64,000 nucleotides of DNA from Streptomyces flavidovirens DSM 40150 (GCF_000429085.1 NZ_AUBE01000014.1:1-64000); one strand, 5' to 3'. Numbered from the stretch's first letter, positions 35,491 to 44,219 are shown. Translations and numbers: made by a program. Notes: generated from the letters alone by a model not told the origin.

Positions 35491-35847
35491 TCAGGTCTCC
35501 TCGTGTGGCAGGGCGACGGTGACGAGCAGAGTGGCGGGTCGCCTGGACCGGTTCTCCACCGAGCGGATCTGGTCCTTGGCCAGATGTACGGAGTCGTAAG
35601 GCCGCAGGGTTTCCGCATCGCCGTCGGCGGTGACCACAACCTCGCCGTCCAGGACGACGTACACCGTCTCCTCCACCGTGGGCGCCGCGTCCGCCGCTCC
35701 GCCGGGCAGGTAGTACGACAGTCCGGTCCAGAAGCGTGCGGTCGGACCGGCTTCGTGGCCCTGCAGCCGCAGTGCGCCGACGCCGTGGTGCGACGGCGGC
35801 TGGTACGGCGGGGCCTGCTGGAGCCGGGTGACGCGCATCGGACTCAT
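35491..35847 (-). CDS. Small cupin protein
   Basis: 118 aa single cupin: YYLPGGAADAAPTVEETVYV, VLDGEVVVTADGD, and LRPYDSVHLAKDQIRSVEN. The first cupin motif has Glu but lacks the usual His pair, so metal binding is uncertain. Its stop is 1 bp before the BKACE start, and its start overlaps the cyclase stop (ATGA), so it is an obligate operon member. A role as an isomerase, thiol shield or sensor for an unstable diketone is possible but unproved. Confidence 0.75.
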   Translation of the reverse strand: MSPMRVTRLQQAPPYQPPSHHGVGALRLQGHEAGPTARFWTGLSYYLPGGAADAAPTVEETVYVVLDGEVVVTADGDAETLRPYDSVHLAKDQIRSVENRSRRPATLLVTVALPHEET

Positions 35848-36680
35848 CCGCGCTCACCCTTCTCGATCCGGTACGCGCCGGTGGGGTCGACGATGGCGAC
35901 CAGACGCACGATGCATCCGTCACCTCCGGTCCAGCGCCACGGGAACGCGGCGAAGGTGACGCGCTTGCCGGTGACCTTGTCCAGGTCACCGCCGACGTTC
36001 TCGAAGCCGATGATGCCCTTGGAGAGGATGGCGCGGTGGCACGGCTCCCACTCGGGAAAGTCGTCGAGGACCTTGCGGCCGGTCTCGGCCTCGTACTCCT
36101 CGCAGGCCCACGGCAGCAGGCCGTTCGGGCTGCCGGGACCGTGCGGGCCGATGGCGGTGGCCAGCGGGTGGTCCAGCGCCTGGGTGTCGGTTCCGACGGC
36201 CTTGACGCCCTTGGCGGCGAACCATTCACCGGCCTCCTTGTAGAAGCCGGGGGAGTAGGCGTAGTAGTCGCTGTTGTCGCCGTAGGTGTGGTGCCAGCCG
36301 GTGTTGACGATGACGATGTCACCGGGGCGGATCTCGGGGGTGGCCGCCTCCAGGTCGGCGGCGGTGACGACCTCCCACTTCTTCTTGGGGATCGACACGA
36401 CGACGCCCGTGCCGAAGAAGGAGCTGAGCGGTATCTCGTCGAGCAGCGGGGTGTTCTCCACGACGTGGCCGGGGGCGTCGATGTGGGTGCCCGAGTGCAT
36501 GACCGTGGTGACCTTCTGGGTGAGCACGCGGGACTTGGACATGCTGTGCAGGCGCTCGATCTTCACGTCCTCGAAGTAGGGCCAGCACGGCGTTCCGTGC
36601 CCCCACGGGTGGGAGAGGTCGTAGAACTCCAAGCCCTGCTCGTTGGGGCCGAGGGGCCAGGTGAAGGGGGTGTTGGACAT
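35844..36680 (-). CDS. Cyclase-family metal hydrolase; candidate dihydrophloroglucinol cyclohydrolase
   Basis: 278 aa of the cyclase/kynurenine-formamidase family (PF04199). FYDLSHPWGHGTPCWPYFED and TTVMHSGTHIDAPGHV carry the HxGTHxD metal-binding motif, with GDIVIVNTGWHHTYGDNSDY further on. Members hydrolyse ring amides or open cyclic diketones; the anaerobic phloroglucinol pathway uses one to hydrolyse dihydrophloroglucinol to 3-hydroxy-5-oxohexanoate. Here it is translationally coupled to a cupin and BKACE, downstream of an SDR and a hydroxyacyl dehydrogenase, the same set. ATG 36680 (MSNTPFTWP) follows AAAGGCAG. Confidence 0.82.
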   Translation of the reverse strand: MSNTPFTWPLGPNEQGLEFYDLSHPWGHGTPCWPYFEDVKIERLHSMSKSRVLTQKVTTVMHSGTHIDAPGHVVENTPLLDEIPLSSFFGTGVVVSIPKKKWEVVTAADLEAATPEIRPGDIVIVNTGWHHTYGDNSDYYAYSPGFYKEAGEWFAAKGVKAVGTDTQALDHPLATAIGPHGPGSPNGLLPWACEEYEAETGRKVLDDFPEWEPCHRAILSKGIIGFENVGGDLDKVTGKRVTFAAFPWRWTGGDGCIVRLVAIVDPTGAYRIEKGERG

Positions 36681-36717
36681 GGTGTTCTGCCTTTCGTTCT
36701 TCATCGGTGTCCGGACG

Positions 36718-38187
36718 TCAGTCGGGGTAGGGCAGCAGGGTCGCCGCGGTCTTCTCCCAGGCCGCCTTGAGCTCCTTGAGCAGCCGGGGCTTGTCACCGG
36801 CGCGATCGGCCTGCTCCCTGGCGTCCTCAGCCAGGTCGTACAGATGGTCGGCGCCGGAGGAGTCCTGGTGGTACTTCCAGTCGCCGCGCCGCAGCGCGCG
36901 GTTGGCCCGGACCCGCCAGAACAGGTCGCGCTCCGGCAGGTTCTCGCCGCGCAGGAGGTAGCCCGCCAGGCTCGTACCGTCGAGCGGATAGTCGCGATCC
37001 GGCCGGGCGCCGGCCACCTCCAGGAGCGTGGCGGTCCAGTCGATGGTGTGGTTCGGCTCGTGGCTCACCTGGCGGGCGCCGATCCGCGCGGGCCAGCGGA
37101 GGATCGTGGGGACCCGGATGCCGCCTTCCCGCAGGTCTCCCTTGCCCCCGGTGAGCGGCCAGCTGTAGGAGAAGCGCTCCCCGCCGTTGTCGCTGGCGAA
37201 CAGCACCAGGGTGTCCTCCTCCTGGCCGGATCTGCGGAGCGCGTCCAGCACCTCGCCGACGGCGTTGTCCAGGCTCTCCACCATCGCGGCGTACTTCTCC
37301 ACCGAGCCGCCGTCGAAGTGCATCAGGGCCCGGAGCGCTTCGGCACCGCCCCCTGCCTCCTCGATCTTGGCGGCGATCTCCGCCCCGGTCTCCGCGTCGT
37401 CCTCGGTCAGCCACGGCCAGTGCGGGGTGGTGAAGTTGAGGTTGAGCAGCCACGGTGCGTCGTGGCCGCGGCCTACGTACTCCATGGCCCGCTCGGTGAG
37501 GACGGTGGTGTAGTAGCGCAGGTCCTGGTAGGTCGCGTCGCCCTCGTACAGGTCGTACTCACCCAGCGGTCCGAGCTTGGAGAAGTACTCCAGTCCGCCA
37601 CTCAGATTGCCGAAGAACTCGTCCCAGCCGGACTTGGTGGGGCTGTAGTCGGGCAGAAAGCCGCAATGCCACTTGCCGATGAGCGCGGTGGAATAGCCGG
37701 CGGCCTTCAGCAGGGAGGCCAGTGTGGGGTGGGTGGGGTCCAGCCCGTCGGAATGGTCGGCGATCGGCTCGGCCAGCCCGCCGTGGGTACGGCCCGGGTA
37801 GCGCCCGGTGTAGAGGCCGAACCGGGTCGGGGAGCAGGAAGAGGAGGCGGAGTAGCCGTGGGTGAAGCGCACGCCCTGGCGGGCGAGCCGGTCCAGGTTC
37901 GGGGTCTTGATGTGCGGTGCGCCGTAGCAGGACAGGTCGGCCCAGCCCAGATCGTCGGCGAGGATCACCAGCAGGTTGGGGCGCCGCGTGTTCTTACCAT
38001 TGGTCCGGGCGCGGAACGGCTGTTTCGTCCGCGGGGCACTGCCGCTACCGGATGCGGCAGAGGCGGAGGCCGGGGTGGCCAGTTCGGTGACGGCGGCAAG
38101 TGCGCTTCCGCCGAACAGCCCGCCCAGGGTACGGCGGGATATGCCGGCGGCGGCGGTGGTGTTGGGCGGGTGGGAGCTGTCGGTCAT
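36718..38187 (-). CDS. Secreted sulfatase (Tat signal)
   Basis: 489 aa arylsulfatase-type alkaline phosphatase superfamily enzyme. GISRRTLGGLFGGSALAAV near the N-terminus is a twin-arginine signal. LLVILADDLGWADLSCYG binds calcium, SSSCSPTRFGLYTGRYPGR has the Cys-x-Pro-x-Arg site where Cys becomes formylglycine, and TALIGKWHCGF and LFASDNGGE complete the site. It would remove sulfate from an aryl or sugar sulfate outside the cell. Being between the cyclase and the hydroxyacyl dehydrogenase genes, sulfated phenolics (flavonoid or phloroglucinol sulfates) are likely targets. ATG 38187 (MTDSSHPPN). Confidence 0.88.
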   Translation of the reverse strand: MTDSSHPPNTTAAAGISRRTLGGLFGGSALAAVTELATPASASAASGSGSAPRTKQPFRARTNGKNTRRPNLLVILADDLGWADLSCYGAPHIKTPNLDRLARQGVRFTHGYSASSSCSPTRFGLYTGRYPGRTHGGLAEPIADHSDGLDPTHPTLASLLKAAGYSTALIGKWHCGFLPDYSPTKSGWDEFFGNLSGGLEYFSKLGPLGEYDLYEGDATYQDLRYYTTVLTERAMEYVGRGHDAPWLLNLNFTTPHWPWLTEDDAETGAEIAAKIEEAGGGAEALRALMHFDGGSVEKYAAMVESLDNAVGEVLDALRRSGQEEDTLVLFASDNGGERFSYSWPLTGGKGDLREGGIRVPTILRWPARIGARQVSHEPNHTIDWTATLLEVAGARPDRDYPLDGTSLAGYLLRGENLPERDLFWRVRANRALRRGDWKYHQDSSGADHLYDLAEDAREQADRAGDKPRLLKELKAAWEKTAATLLPYPD

Positions 38188-38219
38188 GGGGCTTCCGCAT
38201 CTCGATGGGGGGTGGGGAT

Positions 38220-39146
38220 TCACGCCGCGGGCAGGTCGTTGTCCGCCGTGGCCGTGGCCGTGGCCGTGGTCGTGGCCGTCGCCGTCGCCGCGAGCTGCCG
38301 GGCGATGTGCCGGGCCAGGCGTGCGCCTGCCTGTTCGCGGCTGCCCTCGGGCCAGGTGAGGAAGCCGCGGCCGCTCTTCGCACCCAGGTCGCCCGCCGCC
38401 ACCAGCTCACTCAGCAGCGGAGAGGGGCTCGGGGAGCGGTTCAGGTCGGGCAGGACGGCTTCGTGGATGGCCAGGGTGAGGTCGAGCCCGACGTAGTCGG
38501 CGTTCTCCAAGGGGCCCATGGCGGCCAGACGCAGGCCGATGGTGTTGCGTACCACCGTCTCGACCGTCTCCGCGGTGCACACTCCGTCCGCGACCAGCGC
38601 GATCGCCTCGCGCCACAGGGCGTGCTGGAGACGGTTTCCGACGAATCCCGGTACGTCGCGCTCGACGCGCACCGGCAGTTTGCCGAGGGACGTCAGAAGA
38701 GCGGTGGTGCGCTCCATCGCCTCCTCGCTGGTGTGCTTCCCGCGGACGACCTCGACCACAGGGATCAGGCCGGGCGGGTTCCACCAGTGGGTGCCGACCA
38801 CTCGCTCGGGGCGGGTGGTGCGTTCGGCGATGCTGCTCACCGGCAGTACGGAGGTGTTGCTGGCCAGCAGCGCGTCGGGCAACAGGCGGCCCAGGCGGGC
38901 GAACAGATCCCGTTTGGCCTCCAGGCTCTCGGCGACGGCCTCGACGACGAGGCTGGCTCCCGTGACGGTTTCGGCCAGGTCGGTGCTGCCGTCGACGGCC
39001 CCGTCGACGTCCCGCAGGCTGTCCACCGCGCCGCGCAGGGCGTCGGCATCGACGTCATGCAGACGTACCGGATGACCCGCGCCCGCGAACACCTCCGCTA
39101 TACCGCGGCCCATCAGACCCGCGCCGACGACGGCGACGGTCAGCAT
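38220..39146 (-). CDS. 3-hydroxyacyl-CoA dehydrogenase-like; candidate 3-hydroxy-5-oxohexanoate dehydrogenase
   Basis: 308 aa short HADH-type NAD enzyme. VAVVGAGLMGRGIAEVFAGA is the Rossmann motif, then VVEAVAESLEAKRDLFARL, LASNTSVLPVSSIA and VVGTHWWNPPGLIPVVEVV with the catalytic His, and DVPGFVGNRLQHALWREA. The C-terminus has an odd Ala-Thr-rich tail (TATATTTATATATA region) from a GGCCGTGGCC-type repeat. Enzymes of this size (lambda-crystallin, carnitine and gulonate dehydrogenases) oxidise free hydroxy acids rather than CoA esters. In this operon, 3-hydroxy-5-oxohexanoate is the fitting substrate. It overlaps the SDR gene by 7 bp. Confidence 0.82.
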   Translation of the reverse strand: MLTVAVVGAGLMGRGIAEVFAGAGHPVRLHDVDADALRGAVDSLRDVDGAVDGSTDLAETVTGASLVVEAVAESLEAKRDLFARLGRLLPDALLASNTSVLPVSSIAERTTRPERVVGTHWWNPPGLIPVVEVVRGKHTSEEAMERTTALLTSLGKLPVRVERDVPGFVGNRLQHALWREAIALVADGVCTAETVETVVRNTIGLRLAAMGPLENADYVGLDLTLAIHEAVLPDLNRSPSPSPLLSELVAAGDLGAKSGRGFLTWPEGSREQAGARLARHIARQLAATATATTTATATATADNDLPAA

Positions 39147-39940
39147 GCGGTGTACCCCCCGTCGAGGTACAGGACCTGGCCGGTGACGAACGAGGAGGCG
39201 TCGCTCAGCAGGTAGATCAACGCCCCGGCGAAGTCCTCCGGTTCGGCCAGCCGGCCAAGCGGGATGCGGGCGAGCATGGCCTCGCGGGTCGCGGTGGCCT
39301 TCTCGTCCTCCTCGTACATCCAGGCAGTCAACTCCGAGCGGAACACGGTGGGAGCCAGCACGTTCACCCGGACTCCGGCGCTGCCCCACTCGGCGGCGAG
39401 GCTGCGGCCGAGCAGGTCGACCGCGGCCTTGGACGGGCAGTACGCGGAGTACCCGGCGGGGTGACCCAACCGGCCGCGGGTGGAGGACACGAGTACGACG
39501 CTGCCCCCGCCGCCCTGGCCGAGCATGTGCCGCCCGGCGGCCTGGCACATCAGCCAGGAGCCGCGGACGTTTGCCGACTGCACGGCGTCGAAGTCCTCGA
39601 CCTTCATCTCGGTGATCGGCGCGACGTGGTTCATGCCGGAGGCGACGAGCAGACCGTGCACGTCACCGTACGTCTTCACGGCGGCGGAGAGGATCGCCTC
39701 GGCGTCGTCCGGGGTGTCCGGCCGGTGCCGGACGGTCTCGACCGGTCCGGGTCCGTCCAGTTCCGCGGCCAGCGCGTCGAGCTTGCCGGCGTTGCCACCG
39801 GCAAGGGTGAGTCGAGCGCCCAGGGCGTTCAGGGCGCGCGCCGCCGCACTGCCGAGGGCGCCGGTGGCGCCGGTGATGACAATCGAACGCCCGTCAAGGG
39901 TGAAGCGGGAGAGGGGAGAAACAGCAGGAGCGAGTGCCAC
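39140..39940 (-). CDS. SDR oxidoreductase; candidate phloroglucinol reductase
   Basis: 266 aa classical short-chain dehydrogenase. SIVITGATGALGSAAARALN is the cofactor motif; LLVASGMNHVAP, SVVLVSSTRGRLG (Ser) and YSAYCPSKAAVDLLGRSL (Tyr-x3-Lys) form the active site, and the tail is GQVLYLDGGYTAC. It is the first gene of the leftward operon. Phloroglucinol reductase of anaerobes is an NADPH-dependent SDR, so this protein is the candidate for the dearomatising step. SDR assignments by sequence alone are weak, and 3-oxoacyl reduction is the main alternative. Confidence 0.8.
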   Translation of the reverse strand: MALAPAVSPLSRFTLDGRSIVITGATGALGSAAARALNALGARLTLAGGNAGKLDALAAELDGPGPVETVRHRPDTPDDAEAILSAAVKTYGDVHGLLVASGMNHVAPITEMKVEDFDAVQSANVRGSWLMCQAAGRHMLGQGGGGSVVLVSSTRGRLGHPAGYSAYCPSKAAVDLLGRSLAAEWGSAGVRVNVLAPTVFRSELTAWMYEEDEKATATREAMLARIPLGRLAEPEDFAGALIYLLSDASSFVTGQVLYLDGGYTAC

Positions 39941-40352
39941 GAGAACCCCCTAGGTTCCGTGATGCGAATCAATCGTGCCGGAATGCGGTTCAACGTAGAG
40001 GCGGCTCGGCGCATGGTCAATGGGTCGTGCGCAATCCGCTGTTCACCTGGTCCGAAACTCTTGGCCCCGTACGGACATGCGGATGCCGAGGGGCGGGGCC
40101 GTCCCTGGGAACGACAGGTGCGTTTGAAGGCCACTGGTTTTGACGCTCCGTCACCCTCCAGGCCGGGCTCCGCGCTGCCCGCGTTCTGTGGCGAGGCCGC
40201 GACAGAGGCGTTTCGACGTCTCGACGTGGCCGCGACCTTCTTGCACACTGACCGCCACGGCGTTGGACGAGTCGCCCCCGGGTCGTCAGGCCGCCGCGGG
40301 CGGCCGCGCGACGGCCGACCGGAACGCACAGTCGGGAATCGGTGAGGGCGCC
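39941..40352. promoter_or_regulatory. Divergent promoter region of the phloroglucinol-type operon and IclR gene
   Basis: About 410 bp between the SDR gene (leftwards) and the IclR gene (rightwards) with no supported gene. It should contain the main operon promoter and the IclR operator. I could not single out a convincing palindrome. It includes a somewhat AT-richer start (GTGATGCGAATCAATCG, 39958-39974). Confidence 0.5.
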
Positions 40353-41201
40353 TTGGAAGACTCGCTCGTACATGAGCCGCAGCATGCCGATGAGGAGCCT
40401 TCACCAGCGGCGGACGAAAGAGGCGCCCCGACGACCCGCCGCCGCAGCTCCGAGTCGGCCACCGGGCCCGTGCTGGGCCGGGCGCTCCAGATCCTCGGGG
40501 CGTTCAGCGCGAACTGCCCGGAGATGACGTTGAGCGAGCTGTCCCGGCGGTCCGGGCTGCCGGTGTCGACCGTGCACCGGATGCTCGGTGAGCTCATCGC
40601 CTGGGGAGCGCTGGAGCGTGGTGACAAGGGGTGCTACCGCGTCGGCCTGCGGCTGTGGGAAGTCGCCTCCCTCGCGCCGCGCGGACAGGGCCTGCGCGAG
40701 CGGGCGCTGCCGTTCCTGGAGGATCTCTCCCAGATCACCCGCGAGAACGTTCAGCTCGCGGTGCGCGAGGGTACAGAGGTGGTCTTCGTCGAGCGCATCG
40801 CGGGGTCCGGTGCGGTGCCCGTGCTGACGCGCGTGGGCGGGCGTTTCGCCCTCACGGCCACCGGCGTCGGGCTGGTACTGCTCGCGCACGCCCCTACCGA
40901 GGTACAGGAGCAGGCGCTCGCCGGTCCCCTCGAACGCTTCACGCCATGCACGGTCACCGATCCGCGCGAGCTGCGGCGCATGCTCGCCGAGACGCGGACC
41001 CATAGCTACGCGGTGAGCGACCGTCAGGTCACGATGGACGCCCTGTCGGTCGCCGCCCCGGTGCACGGCAGCGACGGTACGGTGATCGCTGCGGTCTCGC
41101 TGGTGGTACGCCACGGCAGCACCTCCGCGCACGCGCTGGCCCGGCTCGTCTGTACCAGCGCCCGGGCGATCTCCCGCGCCATGATCACGCCGCAGGTCTG
41201 A
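40353..41201 (+). CDS. IclR-family regulator
   Basis: About 282 aa. The DNA-binding domain reads GRALQILGAFSANCPEMTLS, ELSRRSGLPVSTVHRMLGEL and ALERGDKGCYRVGLRLWEVA; the effector domain includes FLEDLSQITRENVQLAVREG and TATGVGLVLLAHAP. I propose the TTG at 40353, preceded by GGTGAGG; no in-frame ATG lies near, and the open frame reaches back to 40140. It diverges from the SDR operon and precedes a transporter, so it probably controls both in response to an aromatic compound. Confidence 0.85.
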   Translation: MEDSLVHEPQHADEEPSPAADERGAPTTRRRSSESATGPVLGRALQILGAFSANCPEMTLSELSRRSGLPVSTVHRMLGELIAWGALERGDKGCYRVGLRLWEVASLAPRGQGLRERALPFLEDLSQITRENVQLAVREGTEVVFVERIAGSGAVPVLTRVGGRFALTATGVGLVLLAHAPTEVQEQALAGPLERFTPCTVTDPRELRRMLAETRTHSYAVSDRQVTMDALSVAAPVHGSDGTVIAAVSLVVRHGSTSAHALARLVCTSARAISRAMITPQV

Positions 41202-41506
41202 ACCGCGCCGTCCTGCGCCCGAACTTCAGCACCCGCCCATGCCGCGTCGCGAGCCAAGCCTCCGCGGCCAGGTCCTGATGTACCTGATGTCCGTCTGCCC
41301 ACGGCAGCGCGGCCAGCATTTCGCAGACGTTTCCCGGTATCCGGAAAGACCCCTGGTGACCCGAGGGCGCCGACCCCACGATGGTCCGCACCGGTCGACG
41401 CCCGGGACCCGGTCCGCCGCGGAGGGTGTCGACGACCATCACGCAGTCGACAACGGAGTGCTGCCATGGTTCTGCCACCCTCTTCCCCCCGTCCCGGATC
41501 CGTCCG
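41202..41506. other. Gap between IclR and transporter genes
   Basis: 305 bp with no recognisable gene. It likely carries the promoter of the transporter/Rieske oxygenase group. Nothing more specific is visible. Confidence 0.4.
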
Positions 41507-42862
41507 GTGACCGGCCCCTCCCTGCGCGCCGCCCTCGACGAGGGGCCGATGAGCCGCTTCCAATGGGGCGCGATCGCGGTGTGCGTCCTGCTCAACATGC
41601 TCGACGGCTTCGACGTACTCGTCATGGCCTTCACCGGCAAAGCCGTGTCGGCGGAGTGGGAACTCAGTTCTTCCGAGCTCGGGCTGCTGCTCAGCGCGGG
41701 CCTCGTCGGCATGGCACTGGGCGCGATGTTCGTCGCCCCGTGGGCCGACCGGATCGGCCGCCGACCGGTCATCCTCGGCTGCCTGGCGGTGGCCGCCGTC
41801 GGGATGCTGCTCTCCTCGGTCAGCCAGTCGCCCGTCCAGCTGGGCGCGTTGCGCGTGCTCACCGGAGTCGGCATCGGAGGTGTCCTGGCGTGCAGCAACG
41901 TCATCGCCGGCGAGTACGCCTCCCGCCGCTGGCGCGGGCTCGCTGTCAGCCTCAATTCCACCGGCTACGCGGTCGGCGCCACCGTGGGCGGGCTGCTCGC
42001 GGTCGGCATGATCGGGCAGTTCGGCTGGCGCTCCGTCTTCCTGACCGGCGGCCTGGCCACCGCTGTCGCCGTCCCGTTGGCCTACTTCTGCCTGCCCGAG
42101 TCCGTGGACTTCCTGGCCTCCCGCAGGCCGAAGGGCGCTCTGGAGCGGATGAACGCCCTGGCGCGGCGCATGGGCCAACCGCCGCTGGAGAGCCTGCCCG
42201 AGCCCACCGCCCGACCGTCCGGAGTCGGGGCCGGATTCCGCGAGCTGCTCTCACCCGCGCTGCGCCGCTCGACGCTGCTGCTGTGGTCCGCCTTCTTCCT
42301 CGTCATGGCCGGCTTCTACTTCGTGACGAGCTGGACGCCGACCTTGCTGGTCGAGGCCGGCCTGTCCGGCACCCAGGGCCTCACCGGCGGGACACTGCTC
42401 AACCTCGGCGGCATCTTCGGCGCGGCCGCGCTCGGGGTCCTCGCCGCCCGCTTCGTGCTCCGCTCCGTACTCATCGCCTACCTGATCACCACGGCCGTGA
42501 TGCTGTCGGCCTTCATCGCCTCGACCTCCTCGCTGGGGGCGGCCTTCGCCCTCGGCGCCGTGATCGGCCTGTTCGCGAACGGCTGCGTGGCCGGCCTGTA
42601 CGCCCTCACCCCGGCCACGTACGGCCCGGGGATCCGGGCCACCGGACTCGGCACCGCCCTCGCGGTTGGCCGCATCGGCGCGATCCTCGCCCCTACCGTC
42701 GCGGGCGGCATGCTCGACGCCGGCTGGAGCCCGCAGAACCTCTACCTGGCCGTCAGCCTGATCTTCATCGCCACCGCGGCCCTCCTCCTGCTGCTGCGCC
42801 CCGCCACGGCAGGAGGCACGGAGCCCGCCGCCGCGGCCCCGGTCGCCGGCACCACGCACTGA
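41507..42862 (+). CDS. MFS aromatic-acid:H+ symporter
   Basis: 451 aa with about 12 membrane segments. The start SRFQWGAIAVCVLLNMLDGF then DVLVMAFTGKAV has the DGFD motif of AAHS transporters, and WADRIGRRPVILGCLA the loop 2-3 motif. It should import a benzoate-type acid such as vanillate or protocatechuate. GTG 41507 (MTGPSLRAALDEGP) gives the usual AAHS N-terminus. The Rieske oxygenase gene follows 25 bp downstream in the same direction, so substrate uptake and O-demethylation or hydroxylation are coupled. Confidence 0.88.
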   Translation: MTGPSLRAALDEGPMSRFQWGAIAVCVLLNMLDGFDVLVMAFTGKAVSAEWELSSSELGLLLSAGLVGMALGAMFVAPWADRIGRRPVILGCLAVAAVGMLLSSVSQSPVQLGALRVLTGVGIGGVLACSNVIAGEYASRRWRGLAVSLNSTGYAVGATVGGLLAVGMIGQFGWRSVFLTGGLATAVAVPLAYFCLPESVDFLASRRPKGALERMNALARRMGQPPLESLPEPTARPSGVGAGFRELLSPALRRSTLLLWSAFFLVMAGFYFVTSWTPTLLVEAGLSGTQGLTGGTLLNLGGIFGAAALGVLAARFVLRSVLIAYLITTAVMLSAFIASTSSLGAAFALGAVIGLFANGCVAGLYALTPATYGPGIRATGLGTALAVGRIGAILAPTVAGGMLDAGWSPQNLYLAVSLIFIATAALLLLLRPATAGGTEPAAAAPVAGTTH

Positions 42863-42887
42863 ACGCCCCACTCCGAAGGGAACGATC

Positions 42888-43952
42888 ATGACTGCTTTCG
42901 TACGCGATCAGTGGTACGTCGCCGCCTACGGCCGTGAGGTCGGCCGCGAGCTGCTCGGACGCACCGTACTGGGCGAGCCGATCCTGCTGTACCGCACGGA
43001 GGACGGCCGTGCGGTGGCGATGTCGGAGCGCTGTGTGCACCGGCGCTTCCCGCTGTCGCAGGCGCCGAGCCGGCTGGACGGCGACCGGGTGGTGTGCGGG
43101 TACCACGGCTTCACCTACGGCACCGACGGCGGCTGCGTCTCCGTGCCCGGCCAGCAGCGCATCCCGCGCACCGCACGGCTGAAGACCTACCCGGTCGTCG
43201 AGCAGGACTCCTTCGTGTGGGTCTGGATCGGTAACCGTGAGCCGGGGGACACCCTGCCGCCCCGCGCCACGTGGATGGACTCGCCCGACTACACCGTCGT
43301 GTCGGGCATGGAGCCGATCGACGGCGACTACGGTCTGCTCGTCGACAACCTCATGGACCTCTCCCACGAGACATACCTGCACGGCGGTTACATCGGCACT
43401 CCCGAGGTGGCCGAGACGCCCATCACCACTGAGGTCGACGACACGGCTGGCATCGTCCACGTCAGCCGCCACATGGACGACGCCGAATGCCCGCCGTTCT
43501 ACGCGAAGTCCACGGGCATCGAGGGCCGGATCACCCGCTGGCAGGACATCGAGTACCACGCGCCCTGTCTCTACCTGCTCCACTCGCGCATCGCGCCCGT
43601 CGGCGCACCCGGCCCGAATCCGGACGGCAGCGACCCGCACGCCTTCCACGTCGAAGTCGTCTACGGCATCACCCCGTCGACGGAGAAGACGACGTACGAC
43701 TTCTGGGCCGTGGCCCGCGACTTCGCCCTCGACGACCAGGACGTCACCGAATTCCTGCGCGGCAACAACCACACGGTGGTCATGCAGGACGTCGTTGCCC
43801 TCAACGTGCTGCAGAAGTCCCTGGACACCGAGCCGGCCGGCTACCAGGAGCTGAGCATCAACATCGACACCGGCGGACTCGCCGCCCGCCGCATCCTCGC
43901 CCGCCTGGCACAGGAGGGGGCCGCGAAGCAGGCCCGGACGGTGGCCCGATGA
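42888..43952 (+). CDS. Rieske aromatic oxygenase, VanA-like
   Basis: 354 aa oxygenase component. The Rieske cluster ligands are CVHRRFPLSQAP (Cys-x-His) and VVCGYHGFTYG (Cys-x2-His). The mononuclear iron site is DNLMDLSHETYLHGGYIG (Asp and two His). The length and layout resemble vanillate O-demethylase oxygenase and related phenol-ether demethylases. It works with the reductase at 44220. A methoxylated B-ring product (vanillate, isovanillate) or a methylated flavonoid is a reasonable substrate here. It ends in an ATGA overlap with a 77-aa gene. Confidence 0.88.
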   Translation: MTAFVRDQWYVAAYGREVGRELLGRTVLGEPILLYRTEDGRAVAMSERCVHRRFPLSQAPSRLDGDRVVCGYHGFTYGTDGGCVSVPGQQRIPRTARLKTYPVVEQDSFVWVWIGNREPGDTLPPRATWMDSPDYTVVSGMEPIDGDYGLLVDNLMDLSHETYLHGGYIGTPEVAETPITTEVDDTAGIVHVSRHMDDAECPPFYAKSTGIEGRITRWQDIEYHAPCLYLLHSRIAPVGAPGPNPDGSDPHAFHVEVVYGITPSTEKTTYDFWAVARDFALDDQDVTEFLRGNNHTVVMQDVVALNVLQKSLDTEPAGYQELSINIDTGGLAARRILARLAQEGAAKQARTVAR

Positions 43953-44182
43953 CCCCGCTCCACCCACCCGCCCTCTCCGGTGAGGATGTCCACCGCATCC
44001 ACTGGGTGCTCGGTACCGACCGGCTGCTGGCCGTCTGCCACTGCGGTGCGCAGCGGGAGTTCGAGGACCCGGTGGAGCTGTGGGACTGGCTCCTGGGCCA
44101 CCCCGAGGACCACCGCCCCGGCCCTGCCTCGGAGTCCGCTCCCGCATCCACCCCCCAGCCTCGGCACGCGGCCTTCGCCTGA
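43949..44182 (+). CDS. Small protein between oxygenase and reductase genes
   Basis: 77 aa, starts in the ATGA overlap with the oxygenase. The readable core is EDVHRIHWVLGTDRLLAVCH then CGAQREFEDPVELWDWLLGH; the tail is Pro/Ala-rich. It has a CHC pair and no known motif. Tight coupling to a Rieske oxygenase suggests an accessory or assembly function. Family not recognised. Confidence 0.65.
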   Translation: MTPLHPPALSGEDVHRIHWVLGTDRLLAVCHCGAQREFEDPVELWDWLLGHPEDHRPGPASESAPASTPQPRHAAFA

Positions 44183-44219
44183 AGCCGCCCCCCGGTCCCG
44201 GCCCCGAAAGAGAACCACC

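Noticed and set aside
34668..39146. BKACE plus hydroxyacyl dehydrogenase as a carnitine degradation operon
   Set aside because: Carnitine operons do not carry a cyclase-family hydrolase, an aromatic-acid transporter or a resorcylate-type decarboxylase, and no betaine genes are seen. Kept only as an alternative.
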